Positions 7,193-16,552 of a DNA stretch of 64,000 nucleotides are shown piece by piece. Numbering within the stretch: position 1 is the first letter of the stretch; each line of letters starts with the position of its first letter. This DNA is from Thalassoglobus polymorphus (GTDB lineage Bacteria > Planctomycetota > Planctomycetia > Planctomycetales > Planctomycetaceae). The stretch is taken from positions 6,241,541 to 6,305,540 of the forward strand of contig NZ_CP036267.1 of NCBI RefSeq assembly GCF_007744255.1. The letters are read 5' to 3'. The translations under genes and the position numbers were made by a program. A model generated the notes under the pieces. It was given only the letters and a program-made list of their open reading frames with translations. It was not told the DNA's origin and searched no databases.

Positions 7193-8863
7193 TTACTCTG
7201 CTTCTGAGACCGTCAACTTAGAGATGGCTTCGGAAGAAAGTGGAGCATGGTAAATCCGCAAGTCGGTCATTCGACCTCGAAAGTAATCGCGTGTTCCAAA
7301 TCCGATTCTGGCTGGAGCTTTGTTTGAGATGTTCAGGTCAGATGCGAACGAGGAAGATGTGGAACTCAACTGACCATCGACATACAAATTCAGCTTGCCT
7401 TGATTCCGAACCGCTGCGAGATGATGCCAACCGGGAGAGAGGGTTTTATCATGAGTTGCGACATGGCCAATCGAAACAGAGTGAACACGACCTGCGGGAA
7501 GCGTCCCCGCAAACAATTTTCCTTGAAACACAGCCATCGACCAGACGCGGCGATACTTCACATCCGGCGTCATATCCAGACGAGCAATTTTCTTCCAATC
7601 CTGTCCCCCATCAAATCGGTAGACCTCTCCCGTTGGAAGTGACCCGGCATACATCTGTCCGTTGTAAACCAGGAGTGGCATGCTTTCTCGCTCATCTCCA
7701 AGGTGCCCTGCGAGGTTCCATTCTGGCTGACCATTTTTTAATCCTCCGAAGCGGTAGACGCGGGCATTGGGCCACTCGCTGACATAAAGATCTCCTTGAA
7801 AAACTGCAAATCCGTATGTTTGAGTCGCATCTGGCAGGGTTCCAAGACTCTCCCACGCTTTCCCATCGTATCGGTAGACTGCTCCCTCGTCGTACCCAGT
7901 CGCATAAATGTGCCCGTTGTAAACACCCAAAGCTTCGACACGTTTGCCATCTGGAGTTCCACAATCTGTCCACTTCTTTCCGCCGTCGTAGCGATAGAAC
8001 CCAGCCGGTTTGTACATCGACGAAGCGTACAGTTTCCCGTTGAAGACGGTCATTCCATTGATCGCTTCTGTGTTGGGAAGCTGACCGCAGTCAATCCATT
8101 TGTTGGGGGCTTCCCAGCGGTAAACACGCCCACCCAAATTCGGATTGTCCGACTCAGCTAATGAAGACCCAGCCAATCGGTAACGGCTGACACCTGCGTA
8201 GAGTTCGCCATTGTAGACTGCGAGTGATGAAACAGAGTTGCAGCGATCAGGTGCGCCGAGATCGTGCCATGTTTTTCCGTCAAATCGAAAGACTCGCCCC
8301 GATTCTTCAACGCCCGCTTCGCACGTTCCTGCAAAGAGGTTTCCGTCATGCACCGCCATGGAGTAAATCAGAACTGCATTTCCCAGCCGGCCGTGATCTG
8401 TCCACTCTCCGGGCGTGCTTCCGTTGTCGAGTCCGAATTCCACTGTCCGCAATTGTGACTGGCTGGAGGTCACACCATGTGCGCTATGGATTCCTAACTG
8501 AACTCCCCGGCGTGACAGTGAGTCGTAATAGTTGAATATGTCACCGGGGACATCACTCGTGGGGGATTCAATAAAGACTCGGACCGCAACTGTGAAGTCC
8601 CCTGAGTCAGGGATGACTGCATCTGGAAGTTGGATCGATGACGAGGTTCCATTGAACTCTGCGCTCCGGACCCCATTTGGTGCAGTTCCAAACTTGACCT
8701 CCTGATTCATTCCGTGATGACCGTTTCCGGAATGGTCGAGCGTATCTTGGATCAACGGATAGTGAGCAACCACTTCAGGCTCATCTGCAATCACGCAATT
8801 CGGAAATAACAATACTGCGAGAGCAAGAAGAAGGTGAGAAGAGCGCACAGAGATCGAAGTCAT
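7193..8863 (-). CDS. exported LamG-domain protein with inserted beta-propeller-like repeats
   Basis: A 556-residue protein with a Sec signal peptide (about residues 1-26). Residues 30-130 look like the first half of a LamG/concanavalin-like fold (YPLIQDTLDHSGNGHHG, then AEFNGTSSSIQL). Residues about 465-556 look like its second half (WHHLAAVRNQGKLNLYVDG, then GRMTDLRIYHAPLS). Between them sit roughly six or seven repeats of about 45 residues with the pattern MAVxxGxLYAGT...GRVYRYDG..W..LG, typical of a kelch-like propeller. The likely role is binding of an extracellular glycan or protein, not catalysis. GGAAAGG lies just upstream of the start. The split of LamG by a propeller is an inference from the order of motifs. 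Confidence 0.75.
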   Translation of the reverse strand: MTSISVRSSHLLLALAVLLFPNCVIADEPEVVAHYPLIQDTLDHSGNGHHGMNQEVKFGTAPNGVRSAEFNGTSSSIQLPDAVIPDSGDFTVAVRVFIESPTSDVPGDIFNYYDSLSRRGVQLGIHSAHGVTSSQSQLRTVEFGLDNGSTPGEWTDHGRLGNAVLIYSMAVHDGNLFAGTCEAGVEESGRVFRFDGKTWHDLGAPDRCNSVSSLAVYNGELYAGVSRYRLAGSSLAESDNPNLGGRVYRWEAPNKWIDCGQLPNTEAINGMTVFNGKLYASSMYKPAGFYRYDGGKKWTDCGTPDGKRVEALGVYNGHIYATGYDEGAVYRYDGKAWESLGTLPDATQTYGFAVFQGDLYVSEWPNARVYRFGGLKNGQPEWNLAGHLGDERESMPLLVYNGQMYAGSLPTGEVYRFDGGQDWKKIARLDMTPDVKYRRVWSMAVFQGKLFAGTLPAGRVHSVSIGHVATHDKTLSPGWHHLAAVRNQGKLNLYVDGQLSSTSSSFASDLNISNKAPARIGFGTRDYFRGRMTDLRIYHAPLSSEAISKLTVSEAE

Positions 8864-9296
8864 CAGCGAAGCCTTTCCGAAACAGATTGAGGGTTCGTCA
8901 GAACGCGAAGCACAACAGCAAAGTGAAATCTGATCCTAGCGGCTTCTCGTAAGTTCGTCAAAAAGGAGAGGAGATTGAAATTGAATACGGTGAGTCAGGT
9001 TCATGGTCTGTCCCATCCGGAAGGAGTGGCACGATCAGACTGGATTGCAGCGTAAGGATGGGCGTGGCGGATTCAGCGTTGACTTCCATTTTTCCATGAT
9101 CAGAGCATGTTCACAGTTGGTCTGCAGTGAAATCTCTGCATCTTTGGCTGCTATTCACCACCGGTGACTAAGTGTCTTACTGAAAACCTGAATGAAACTT
9201 GCTCTCGAAGTGGTTTTCAGGAAGTCGTACAATGCGTGCTGGTATTTAAAACATACCGAACACTACCCATTCCGAACGCTACCAAAGATCAGGACC
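8864..9296. other. divergent intergenic region, no gene seen
   Basis: 433 bases between two genes reading outward (LamG gene leftwards, phosphatase-methyltransferase rightwards), so promoters for both should be here. I see no convincing ORF, hairpin or full repeat. A short stretch near 9180-9215 (GAAAACCTGAATGAAACTTG) vaguely recalls family 1 but is too diverged to call. Confidence 0.4.
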
Positions 9297-10472
9297 ATGA
9301 CTCGATATTTACTCTTAGCTGCGCTCATTCTTCAGGTTGGAGTCTTTTCAAAAAGCGTCACAGCTGAGGATGCTTCAACAAGCTTCAAGCTCGAATCAAT
9401 TGAGCTGGGGACAATTAGCAATCTTCATTCATTTGGGGCGACGCTGCTTTGTGGACAACCTTCCGCGAGTGATCTGGCGAAAGCCAAGGAACGCGGAATT
9501 GAACATGTCATTTCACTTCGTGAACTGGACGAAATCGATTGGAATCAGGCGGAAGCAGTTGAGGCGCTTGGGCTGCAGTATTATCACTTTGCTTTTCGAT
9601 CCCCTGAGTCTCTGACGGATGAAATCTTCGAGAACTCTTTGAAGTTGCTGGCAAACTCTCAAATGTCGCCGGTCATGCTTCATTGTGCTTCGGCGAATCG
9701 CGTTGGAGCAATTTGGTTGGCACATCGTGTTTTGAATGATGGCCTTCAACTGGCAGAGGCACGTGACGAGGCGAAAAAAGTCGGCTTGAAGACGCCAGCT
9801 TTTGAGGAAAAGGCACTGGCCTATATCGAAAATCAGAAAGCCAGGAAAACAGACGTTCCAGAGGGGATCAATGATCGGTTTCTCGACGCAAACCTCGATG
9901 TGAGCGAATGGCTCGGACGCTTCGAAATCGAAAGCCGCGAAGTTTACTTTGCTCGTGAGAAAGTGCTCGACGCATGTGCTATCAAACCGGGTGACTCGGT
10001 TGCCGATATTGGAGCCGGGACCGGATTCTATAGCCGGCTCTTTGCATCGGCTGTTGGGGAAACCGGCTGGGTCTACGCGGTGGATATCTCACCTCGATTT
10101 CTGGAGCACATCAATCGGAAGTCACAGTCAGACAAGGTCACGAACATCACAAGTGTCCTCTGTACTGATCAGTCAGTCAGGCTCCCGCCGAACTCTGTTG
10201 ATGTGGCTTTCATTTGTGACACCTATCACCACTTTGAATCTCCGCAAGCAACAATGGCGTCGATCCACCGAGCCCTGAAGCCAGGCGGAACACTCGTCGT
10301 GATTGACTTCGAACGCATTCCCGGGAAATCGCGGGAGTTCATTCTCGGACATGTCCGAGCTGGAAAAGAGGTCTTTCAAGCAGAGATTGTCGAGTCTGGT
10401 TTTCAGTTCATCGAGGAACTGAAAATTCCGGCCTTCAAAGAAAACTATCTTCTCCGGTTTCAGAAAAAATAG
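9297..10472 (+). CDS. exported tyrosine-phosphatase-like / SAM methyltransferase fusion
   Basis: A 391-residue protein from ATG 9297 (AGGA just upstream); a longer frame from 9192 would bury the signal peptide and is rejected. Residues 1-22 are a Sec signal peptide ending in a TAEDA-like site. Residues about 30-175 match the DUF442 group of dual-specificity phosphatases (CGQPSASDLAKAKERGI) with the active-site signature HCASANRVG near residue 129, where Cys and Arg are kept. Residues about 215-391 are a class I methyltransferase with VADIGAGTGFYSRLF as the SAM loop near 234, VYAVDISP and LKPGGTLVVIDF. Both domains look intact. An exported methyltransferase is odd because SAM is cytosolic. The signal may instead be an N-terminal membrane anchor. 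Confidence 0.8.
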   Translation: MTRYLLLAALILQVGVFSKSVTAEDASTSFKLESIELGTISNLHSFGATLLCGQPSASDLAKAKERGIEHVISLRELDEIDWNQAEAVEALGLQYYHFAFRSPESLTDEIFENSLKLLANSQMSPVMLHCASANRVGAIWLAHRVLNDGLQLAEARDEAKKVGLKTPAFEEKALAYIENQKARKTDVPEGINDRFLDANLDVSEWLGRFEIESREVYFAREKVLDACAIKPGDSVADIGAGTGFYSRLFASAVGETGWVYAVDISPRFLEHINRKSQSDKVTNITSVLCTDQSVRLPPNSVDVAFICDTYHHFESPQATMASIHRALKPGGTLVVIDFERIPGKSREFILGHVRAGKEVFQAEIVESGFQFIEELKIPAFKENYLLRFQKK

Positions 10473-10556
10473 AAGCTGTCCCGGAAGCTTGTGAGAGAGT
10501 CAATTTTTTCAACTTTTGAGAGAGTGAATTCAGGTTTCAGGATGAATTCAGAACTT
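10470..10556 (+). repeat. intergenic repeat family 1, copy c
   Basis: Plus-strand sense begins TAGAAGCTGTCCCGGAAGCT and ends CAGGTTTCAGGATGAATTCA. The leading TAG is the stop codon of the phosphatase-methyltransferase gene. The two halves are diverged, but the core TTTTGAGAGAGTGAATTCAG is clear. Confidence 0.7.
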
Positions 10557-10591
10557 CCAGCAAGTGCCTCATTTGCCCTCTTCGTAAGTCT

Positions 10592-12352
10592 CTACAAACT
10601 CTGCAAAAAACGAAGCAGGGCTTTGAGGTGTTGGTCGCTGAGAGAGTCGTCGAGTTGATGACCGAAGTGAGTGAAAACTTCTGGGAGCGATTTGGCTCGG
10701 GAGTCGTGGAAGAAACTGCGTCGGTAGCCGACTGCGTTGAGTGATGGAGGGTTGAATTTCTTCAGCCCATGTTCATCCTCTAAGCCGACATCGTAAGTCG
10801 AATCGGACGTGTATGTGAGCGGCGGAACGTGGCACTTTGCGCAGCCCTGTGAGGTGAAAACTTCGAGACCTTGTGCGATAAGCCGCTTATCCTGCTCATC
10901 TTGAGCTGGCTGAAAGGGGGGAGGGTGTTCGAGTGTGTGCAAGAAAGCGACGAGATCATTGGCCTGCCGCGCGCTGAGACCTCCGCCGCGCATCGTGGAA
11001 TCTCCCGACAGAAGCACTTGATCATGCAGGCTCCTCATCGTTCCGTTCCAGGCCCATGGGTTGTCGTCACGACCACCGAGTAAAGAAGGGACGCGTTTCG
11101 GCGCGCCAGCGTTCCCATCGCCGAAAGTATCAGCGAGTTGAGTATTTGTGTGGCCGTCGATATGGCAACTTTGACAGCTATACCAACCGAACCGGGAAAT
11201 GTTCCCATCGAAGAAGAGTTCCTCGCCTCGATCACGTGACGTCAATTGTGGTTGCGGCCCCAATGGGATGGTTTTGGTCACGAGTTGCTTCTTGAGATCG
11301 ATGACCGAGACCGAGTCGCTGAGATTGTTGAGGCAGTAAATCTGCTTTTGGTCTGGTGAGATCACGAGGTCCACAGGACGTTTTCCGACACGAATGCGGT
11401 TGCGAACCACTCCGTAGGAATTCATAGTTGCCACCTCGTTGACACCTGCAAGTGCGACAAACCTCTCGGAAGATTTGGCGATATGAATCGCTCCCGGGTC
11501 AGCCGCACCGTCAGAGGGAACGCCGATTTCCTGAATCCCCAGAGATTGAACATCGACCCTGGATCGCGACGTTCTTGTGAATTGAAGCTCTTGAACGACA
11601 TTCTCAAGGACTCGTCCCGAAGCAATGTTATTCGGTGTCGTCGGGATATCAGGAAACAGGATTTGGTGAGTCAACAGGCAGCGGTCAGCTGAAAGAAATG
11701 CAATCCCTCGGATTTGGTGAGCATGGAGTTTTGTCTGTCCGACGATTGTTTGTGATTTCGTGTCGATGACAACGAGCTCTCCTCCGAAGGCATCCGCCAC
11801 GATCAGCATTGTTCCATCGGGTGAAAAGCAAACCTCACTCGGTTCGAATTTCAGAGGAATCGTGGATTGAACTTTGGGGATTGGTTCGACCGAAATCAAT
11901 GAAACATGGCGATCCCAAACTGAGCTGACAGCGAGTAAAGATTCATCAGGAGAGAGGCACAAGCTTTGAGCACCTCGTCCGATTTCAATTGACTGTTGAA
12001 CGGAGAGTTCGCCAGGTTTCAGAGATGCGAATAAAACTCGCCCGGATTTTGTATCGACGATTGCCAGTAGATGAAGTCGGTCGATCCAGATTAGCTTTGT
12101 TGGGCTTGCATTGATGTCAGCCTCCTGCACTTTTCCGGTGGTCGGGGCGAGCAGGGAGATCGTCGAGCCGCGCTCGTTAGCGATTGCCAAGATCTGCGCC
12201 TCTGGAACCCAGCACATTGAAGCCGGACGTCGGCGAAGCGGTTGCTGAGGTTCTCGGAGAGGATATCGAGACTCAGGTTCAGCGGCGAGCAGAAGAGTTG
12301 AGGTGCACAGGGCAGAGAAAAGCAGGAACTGAAATAGTCGAGATGTAGGCAT
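10592..12352 (-). CDS. exported YVTN beta-propeller / di-haem cytochrome c protein
   Basis: A 586-residue protein with an N-terminal signal peptide (about residues 1-24). Residues about 45-365 form YVTN-type propeller repeats (SLCLSPDESLLAVSS, VCFSPDGTMLIVADAFGGEL, VISPDQKQIYCLNNLSDSVS). The C-terminal part resembles di-haem cytochrome c peroxidase-like domains, with haem c sites CQSCH at 393-397 and CAKCH at 504-508. The protein should be periplasmic and bind two c-type haems. Similar propeller-cytochrome fusions are common among planctomycetes and are often described as electron-transfer or redox surface proteins; the true partner is unknown. It converges with the plus-strand gene to its left. 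Confidence 0.85.
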   Translation of the reverse strand: MPTSRLFQFLLFSALCTSTLLLAAEPESRYPLREPQQPLRRRPASMCWVPEAQILAIANERGSTISLLAPTTGKVQEADINASPTKLIWIDRLHLLAIVDTKSGRVLFASLKPGELSVQQSIEIGRGAQSLCLSPDESLLAVSSVWDRHVSLISVEPIPKVQSTIPLKFEPSEVCFSPDGTMLIVADAFGGELVVIDTKSQTIVGQTKLHAHQIRGIAFLSADRCLLTHQILFPDIPTTPNNIASGRVLENVVQELQFTRTSRSRVDVQSLGIQEIGVPSDGAADPGAIHIAKSSERFVALAGVNEVATMNSYGVVRNRIRVGKRPVDLVISPDQKQIYCLNNLSDSVSVIDLKKQLVTKTIPLGPQPQLTSRDRGEELFFDGNISRFGWYSCQSCHIDGHTNTQLADTFGDGNAGAPKRVPSLLGGRDDNPWAWNGTMRSLHDQVLLSGDSTMRGGGLSARQANDLVAFLHTLEHPPPFQPAQDEQDKRLIAQGLEVFTSQGCAKCHVPPLTYTSDSTYDVGLEDEHGLKKFNPPSLNAVGYRRSFFHDSRAKSLPEVFTHFGHQLDDSLSDQHLKALLRFLQSL

Positions 12353-12422
12353 CGCTCAGCGACTTTCACATCAATATCACCATGGCGCGCCAGCACCTTT
12401 CAAGAAGTGACGGATGCTTCTT

Positions 12423-12620
12423 TTAGCTGAGATCTTTAAATGCGTCCCAACTCAGATAGCCAGCAATCGCTGCACAAATGATAAAGAGAATGTCCATTAA
12501 GAATGTATGTTCTGACCCGGAGAATGGAACCCCCAGGACAAGATCGGCAATCGCTGCCAAGGCAACTAATACTGAAACGACCATCGAAGCAATCACTGCT
12601 TGTTTGGGAAGGTCTTTCAT
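12423..12620 (-). CDS. small two-helix membrane protein
   Basis: A 65-residue protein starting at ATG 12620 (an in-frame TTG two codons earlier is possible). Two hydrophobic helices are clear: VIASMVVSVLVALAAIADLV and DILFIICAAIAGYLSW. The N-terminus is charged (KDLPKQ). No family is recognised. The layout suits a small inner-membrane protein. Its hydrophobic pattern and ribosome-accessible start support it being real, but it stands alone between two unrelated genes. A near-duplicate 13-base sequence (CTCAGTGTAGTCT / CTCAGTATAGTCT) sits in its upstream region near 12695-12721. Confidence 0.6.
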   Translation of the reverse strand: MKDLPKQAVIASMVVSVLVALAAIADLVLGVPFSGSEHTFLMDILFIICAAIAGYLSWDAFKDLS

Positions 12621-12829
12621 GTTCAATCTCTGCTCTACGGCGTAAAAATCTGAAGTAGGGAAGGCATCGACGAAACATCACCGCAAGTGCCATGTCTCAG
12701 TGTAGTCTCTCAGTATAGTCTCGCACGCCTATCAAGGAACAGTTCAATAGAAATTTCTTCTGAACCAAAACGAACGAAAGTTTTCAGGGAAAAACCTTGC
12801 AAATCGTACCGGGCTCGTGAAAGGCATCA

Positions 12830-13237
12830 TCAGGAATAACTGTACAATTCCACCAGGTTGCGGTCTGGGTCAAAGATGTAGAGCTGAGTCGGTCCATCTG
12901 GCCGCTCTTTTGGGCCTGCGACAATCTCAATTTGCATTTCTTCCAGTTTTTGGGCCGCTTGCATCGCATCGTCGACTTCGAACGCAAAATGACGTGTGCG
13001 GCTGATCAAACATTCCTCGGGAACAAAGCTGTGTGCCGGGCCAGAGTCATCATGCTCCAGAATCAAATGGATTTGTGTTGTCCCTGCCTGGAACCAAAGA
13101 CCGGCAAATCGAAATCCCGGTCGCTCGACTTCCTGCATCCCGAGAAGGTCTACGTAAAATTTTCGCGAAACGTCAAGGTCTTTGACGACCAGAGTGACAT
13201 GGTCAATTCGTTTGACTTGGATATTGGGAAGAGGCAT
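12830..13237 (-). CDS. VOC family (glyoxalase-fold) protein
   Basis: A 135-residue protein from ATG 13237; an alternative TTG start at 13258 adds seven residues. It has the paired beta-alpha-beta-beta-beta modules of the vicinal-oxygen-chelate family: IDHVTLVVKDLDVSRKFYVDLLG at the N-terminus, HFAFEVDD in the middle, and LYIFDPDRNLVELYSY at the C-terminus. His (IDH), a second His (IHLILEH or RHFAF) and the Glu of VELY are the usual metal ligands. It is probably a lyase or dioxygenase of small molecules. It lies 35 bases downstream of yicC, so it may be the tail of that operon. Confidence 0.85.
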   Translation of the reverse strand: MPLPNIQVKRIDHVTLVVKDLDVSRKFYVDLLGMQEVERPGFRFAGLWFQAGTTQIHLILEHDDSGPAHSFVPEECLISRTRHFAFEVDDAMQAAQKLEEMQIEIVAGPKERPDGPTQLYIFDPDRNLVELYSYS

Positions 13238-13272
13238 GGTGTTGGCGACTCTGGTCAATGCAAGCGGGTAGA

Positions 13273-14154
13273 CTATTCGATGTTCTGGATCATTTCTCGC
13301 ATCTTTTCGATGGCAGCTTTCATGTCCACAACGCGATGTGCGATTTCGATATGATTTGCTTTCGAGCCGATGGTGTTGACCTCCCGGAACATCTCCTGGC
13401 CGAGGAATTCCAGTTTTCGCCCCGCTGCTTCGTTGCCATCCAGAAGGGAGCGGTATTGCTGCAAGTGAGACCGTAACCGGGTCACTTCTTCAGTAATATC
13501 ACAGCGGTCAGCGAACAGGCTTGTTTCTCGAAGCAGATCGTTGTCGTCAACTTTGACGCTCGTTGATTGCAGCAACTCGTTGACGCGGTTTTTCAGCCGG
13601 TCTCGGTAATCGACGATCACTTGTGGAGCAATTTTTTCGATCGCGTCCAGATTCTCTTCGATCTTGCTCGAAAGCGAGTTCAGCTCGTCTCCCATGGACT
13701 CGCCTTCTTGAATGCGGAAGTCCTGAAATTGCTTCAGAGCTGCAAGAATGACTTCTTCAAAGAGCGGCCAGTCACCCTCGTCGACCGATTTCTCGTAATT
13801 ATCTTTGAGGATCCCCGGCAGTGAAAGTAAGGGGGATAGATCCTTAGGCGGATCGGTTTTGAGTTCCGCAGCGATGTCTGTGAGTTGCGTCCAATACTGC
13901 TGCACTGCGAGTTGATCAATCGTCGCAGCTCGCTGGTCCGCCAACTGCCGAACTCGCAACGAAACGGTCAATGTTCCGCGGGCAACGTTTTTTCGAATCA
14001 GGCGTTCGATATTTGATTCGAGTGCCAGGAAAGCATCCTGGCAACGAACTGAAACTTTGAGATGTCGATTGTTGACGCTGCGAATTTCAGCGGTGACAGA
14101 GACACGTTCATTCTGACCACTGGCATCACCGTGGCCTGTCATACTTAACAACAC
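13273..14154 (-). CDS. yicC: YicC family endoribonuclease/RNA-metabolism protein
   Basis: A 293-residue YicC protein. The family N-terminal signature appears as LLSMTGHGDASG, which favours the GTG start at 14154 over the later ATG. The C-terminus carries the DUF1732 region (LRSHLQQYRSLLDGNEAAGRKLEFLGQE, then SKANHIEIAHRVVDMK). YicC proteins act in RNA turnover and are reported to be endoribonucleases. The gene is 49 bases after secG, which in turn follows tpiA, an arrangement that suggests a shared transcript. Confidence 0.9.
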   Translation of the reverse strand: MLLSMTGHGDASGQNERVSVTAEIRSVNNRHLKVSVRCQDAFLALESNIERLIRKNVARGTLTVSLRVRQLADQRAATIDQLAVQQYWTQLTDIAAELKTDPPKDLSPLLSLPGILKDNYEKSVDEGDWPLFEEVILAALKQFQDFRIQEGESMGDELNSLSSKIEENLDAIEKIAPQVIVDYRDRLKNRVNELLQSTSVKVDDNDLLRETSLFADRCDITEEVTRLRSHLQQYRSLLDGNEAAGRKLEFLGQEMFREVNTIGSKANHIEIAHRVVDMKAAIEKMREMIQNIE

Positions 14155-14203
14155 GGGAGTCCCTGCTGGTTTGCGGCGTGGCCATCAAGCCAGCCATTTG
14201 ATG

Positions 14204-14659
14204 TTAATTTTCAGGAGCAGGTGGTGTTGTACCATCCGCTTCTGGAGTTGTCGCGTTGCTGGCTTCTGCATCAGTTTCAGCTGGTGGGGCGACAGCATCT
14301 TCTTCGATGTTTGCGTCATCTTGAGTTTCTGCGTCGGCATCGTCACCCGTAGTTGCATCGCCTGTCGTGTCGCCAGCACTCATTTCTCCGGCTGGTGCCA
14401 GGCTTCGTTCGAGGCTGGTCGCTGCACTTCGCATTGCACATCCCCCGATTCCTGCCAAGAGAACCCAGATCGTTGCAGTGACAACGGTAATCCAGGTGAA
14501 GACATCGCCTGCTTTGGTTCCGAATGCACTCTGCCCGCCTGCACCACCGAACGCGCCAGCAAGACCGCCTCCACGCCCCCGTTGAAGCAGGATAATGATC
14601 ATCAACAGAAAGCCGGAAAGTAGCAACAAAATTTGAAGAATAAACGCCAGCGTACCCAC
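14204..14659 (-). CDS. secG: preprotein translocase subunit SecG, with long acidic tail
   Basis: A 151-residue SecG. The core (residues 1-75) has two membrane helices around the conserved cytoplasmic loop [24 protein letters not shown]. After residue 80 comes a long tail rich in Ala, Asp, Glu, Thr and Pro, about 70 residues with no predicted fold; typical bacterial SecG ends near residue 75-110. SecG aids SecYE-mediated export. The acidic tail is the unusual part and would face the periplasm or cytoplasm depending on topology. Confidence 0.9.
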   Translation of the reverse strand: MGTLAFILQILLLLSGFLLMIIILLQRGRGGGLAGAFGGAGGQSAFGTKAGDVFTWITVVTATIWVLLAGIGGCAMRSAATSLERSLAPAGEMSAGDTTGDATTGDDADAETQDDANIEEDAVAPPAETDAEASNATTPEADGTTPPAPEN

Positions 14660-15094
14660 GATGTGGTCCTTTCACAAATTCTGAAACGATCCCTGTTTCG
14701 GAGTCGATCGTGTCAGCGATCTTTTCAGTCTGTGTCTAAGTTTGGTGGTTTCAGTGGAAGATGAATATCGATTTCCGGGAAATGCTGCAATGGGACTCTG
14801 GGCGGAACCTCTCACGAGCCCTCAATTCGAGCTCTAAATGTCATGCGGTTTTGAGGAGTCTGAGGCGCTCTCGGGGGAGTGCGTCGGACTCGAAACCGTG
14901 ACATCTTGTGAGAGGCGGACCACTGGATCACTCATAATTGAGTGACCCATTGTTCGCTGTTCTCGGCTTCATCTTCGTTTGAAGAGGGCAATTTGCTCTC
15001 TCGTTGCCCGTGGAAAACGGGTTTCGTCTGTGATTTTCGTCAGTGATATTGCATCTTTCCACGAGGCATCTCGTGGAGATGGTTTCAAAATACT
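14660..15094. other. 435-base spacer between tpiA and secG
   Basis: No gene is seen. It holds two perfect stem-loops: TCACTCA-TAAT-TGAGTGA at 14928-14945 and TCCACGAG-GCAT-CTCGTGGA at 15058-15077. The long gap suggests that secG-yicC has its own promoter here, but none is obvious. Confidence 0.45.
15058..15077. terminator. hairpin downstream of tpiA
   Basis: Perfect 8-bp stem TCCACGAG / CTCGTGGA with a GCAT loop, 18 bases past the tpiA stop. The minus strand continues AAAGATGC, so no T tract follows. It may stabilise the tpiA 3' end more than terminate it. Confidence 0.45.
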
Positions 15095-15865
15095 TTAGGA
15101 AGAAACCTTAACGCCTGCCTCGATGATTGGCAAAAAGTTCTCTGATGTGAGGCTTGCTCCTCCAACCAACGCCCCATCAACATTGGGCTGAGAGAGCAGG
15201 TCTTCGGCATTATTTGGTTTCACACTTCCTCCGTAGAGGATGCGTGTTGCGTTCGCAACGTCTGCACTATAACGGCTTTCCAGCCATTTGCGAAGATGAT
15301 CATGGGCAGATTCCGCTTGCTCCGGAGTTGCGGTTTTTCCAGTTCCGATTGCCCAGACCGGTTCGTAAGCGATGACGACATTCGCCATCGCCTCGGCGGA
15401 GACATCTTTGAGGCCACCTTCCATTTGGCGATCAAGAACGGTTTTGGTTAATCCGTTCTCTTCTTCTTCCAGAAGTTCGCCAACGCACAAGACAGCCTGA
15501 AGCCCTTTCTCCAGTGTTTTCAGCACTTTTTGGTTAATGTCTGCGTCCGTTTCACCAAAGACATGGCGTCGTTCGCTATGTCCCAGAATGACAGACGAAG
15601 CTCCCACATCGGTCAGCATTTCGAGGGAAGTTTCCCCGGTAAAAGCCCCTGATGCCTCGAAGTGACAGTTCTGGGCACCGACTTGAACTTTCGTTCCGGC
15701 CACTGCTTCGTTGATTGGAATGAGGTAAGGAAACGGAGGGCAAATCAAAACATCAACGGTCGCAGTTGCATTTGAGCTGCCAGCGGCAATCGCTTTTGCG
15801 AGTTCCGTTCCTTCTTCTCTCGTGGTATTCATTTTCCAGTTACCAGCGATGAGATACCGACGCAT
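15095..15865 (-). CDS. tpiA: triosephosphate isomerase
   Basis: A 256-residue enzyme with all the landmarks: AGNWKMN at residue 7 (catalytic Lys), ILGHSERR near 95 (catalytic His), [14 protein letters not shown] near 168 (catalytic Glu and the start of the phosphate loop), and [10 protein letters not shown] near 212. It interconverts dihydroxyacetone phosphate and glyceraldehyde 3-phosphate in glycolysis and gluconeogenesis, in the cytoplasm. Length is normal. It is followed by secG and yicC. Confidence 0.97.
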   Translation of the reverse strand: MRRYLIAGNWKMNTTREEGTELAKAIAAGSSNATATVDVLICPPFPYLIPINEAVAGTKVQVGAQNCHFEASGAFTGETSLEMLTDVGASSVILGHSERRHVFGETDADINQKVLKTLEKGLQAVLCVGELLEEEENGLTKTVLDRQMEGGLKDVSAEAMANVVIAYEPVWAIGTGKTATPEQAESAHDHLRKWLESRYSADVANATRILYGGSVKPNNAEDLLSQPNVDGALVGGASLTSENFLPIIEAGVKVSS

Positions 15866-16299
15866 TGATCAATTCCTTAGTGTTATAGAAGTTCCAACAG
15901 TGTTGTCGGAATCGTGATATTTGGGTTTGCTCAATTTTCTCAACGCTCACTTGTTGAGCGATCGGGAGTTGATATTTAATTTTTTGGATGAGTTCTGTTC
16001 TTCGCCGGATTCGTCATCATTGAGTGAAATTCAGTGAAATGACGACCATCCGTGCAAGTTTCGATAGAAGCCACCGGTATTTATGAACTCGTAACAGAGA
16101 CCATTCACAGAGTGAGTTGATTCTCCATCCCCTTAAGGCGGGTACGAGTTTCTTCTGTTTTGGGCGGAAGATCTTAGCTCTTCCAGTTGAAAAGGCGAGA
16201 ATCTTAGCAAAACACCCCATATGCAGCGATTCGAACAGCCCCGGATTCTCTGATTTCTCTGAATCGAAACAAACATTCTTGCCGATTCAGGGCAGGAAA

Positions 16300-16351
16300 T
16301 AATGCTCTTTAGCGTTTGAGAGAGCGATTTCACGCTTCAGGACCAGTTCTG
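16300..16351 (+). repeat. intergenic repeat family 1, copy d (half)
   Basis: Plus-strand GTTTGAGAGAGCGATTTCAC followed by GCTTCAGGACCAGTTCTGAA matches the second half of the family 1 consensus. The first half is too diverged to recognise. Confidence 0.6.
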
Positions 16352-16407
16352 AAGAGCTGCGAGAAACGCGGGTTGAGTGCAGTGGTCAGTTGCTCACCAG
16401 GCTGTCA

Positions 16408-16513
16408 GGAGCATGTTTCGAACTGGTGTTCAGAGTTCTGCCTCGTGGCGAACAGCAATTTTCTTAGAGAAACGCGTTCTTCGCGGGTACACGCTAGAGC
16501 AAACTGCTCTAAA
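16408..16513 (+). repeat. intergenic repeat family 2, copy 2 (full)
   Basis: Plus-strand sense runs from GAGCATGTTTCGAACTGGTG through CTCGTGGCGAACAGCAATTT to the terminal palindrome AGAGCAAACTGCTCT. It is the best-preserved copy in the window. It ends 39 bases before the regulator's GTG start, so it lies in that gene's leader. Confidence 0.8.
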
Positions 16514-16552
16514 CTTTGATGCGTTCGGTAATTCGTACAGGGAGAAGGTCAC

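Larger units (their letters stand above)
15866..16552. other. 687-base intergenic region carrying two repeats
   Basis: Divergent region between tpiA (left) and the activator-like regulator (right). No credible gene. It contains a half copy of repeat family 1 near 16300-16351 and a full copy of family 2 at 16408-16513. The remainder (15880-16290) shows nothing I can name. Confidence 0.5.

Noticed and set aside
16017-16220. 67-residue minus-strand ORF in the large gap right of tpiA
   Set aside because: No domain, no ribosome site and odd composition; the region also carries repeats.
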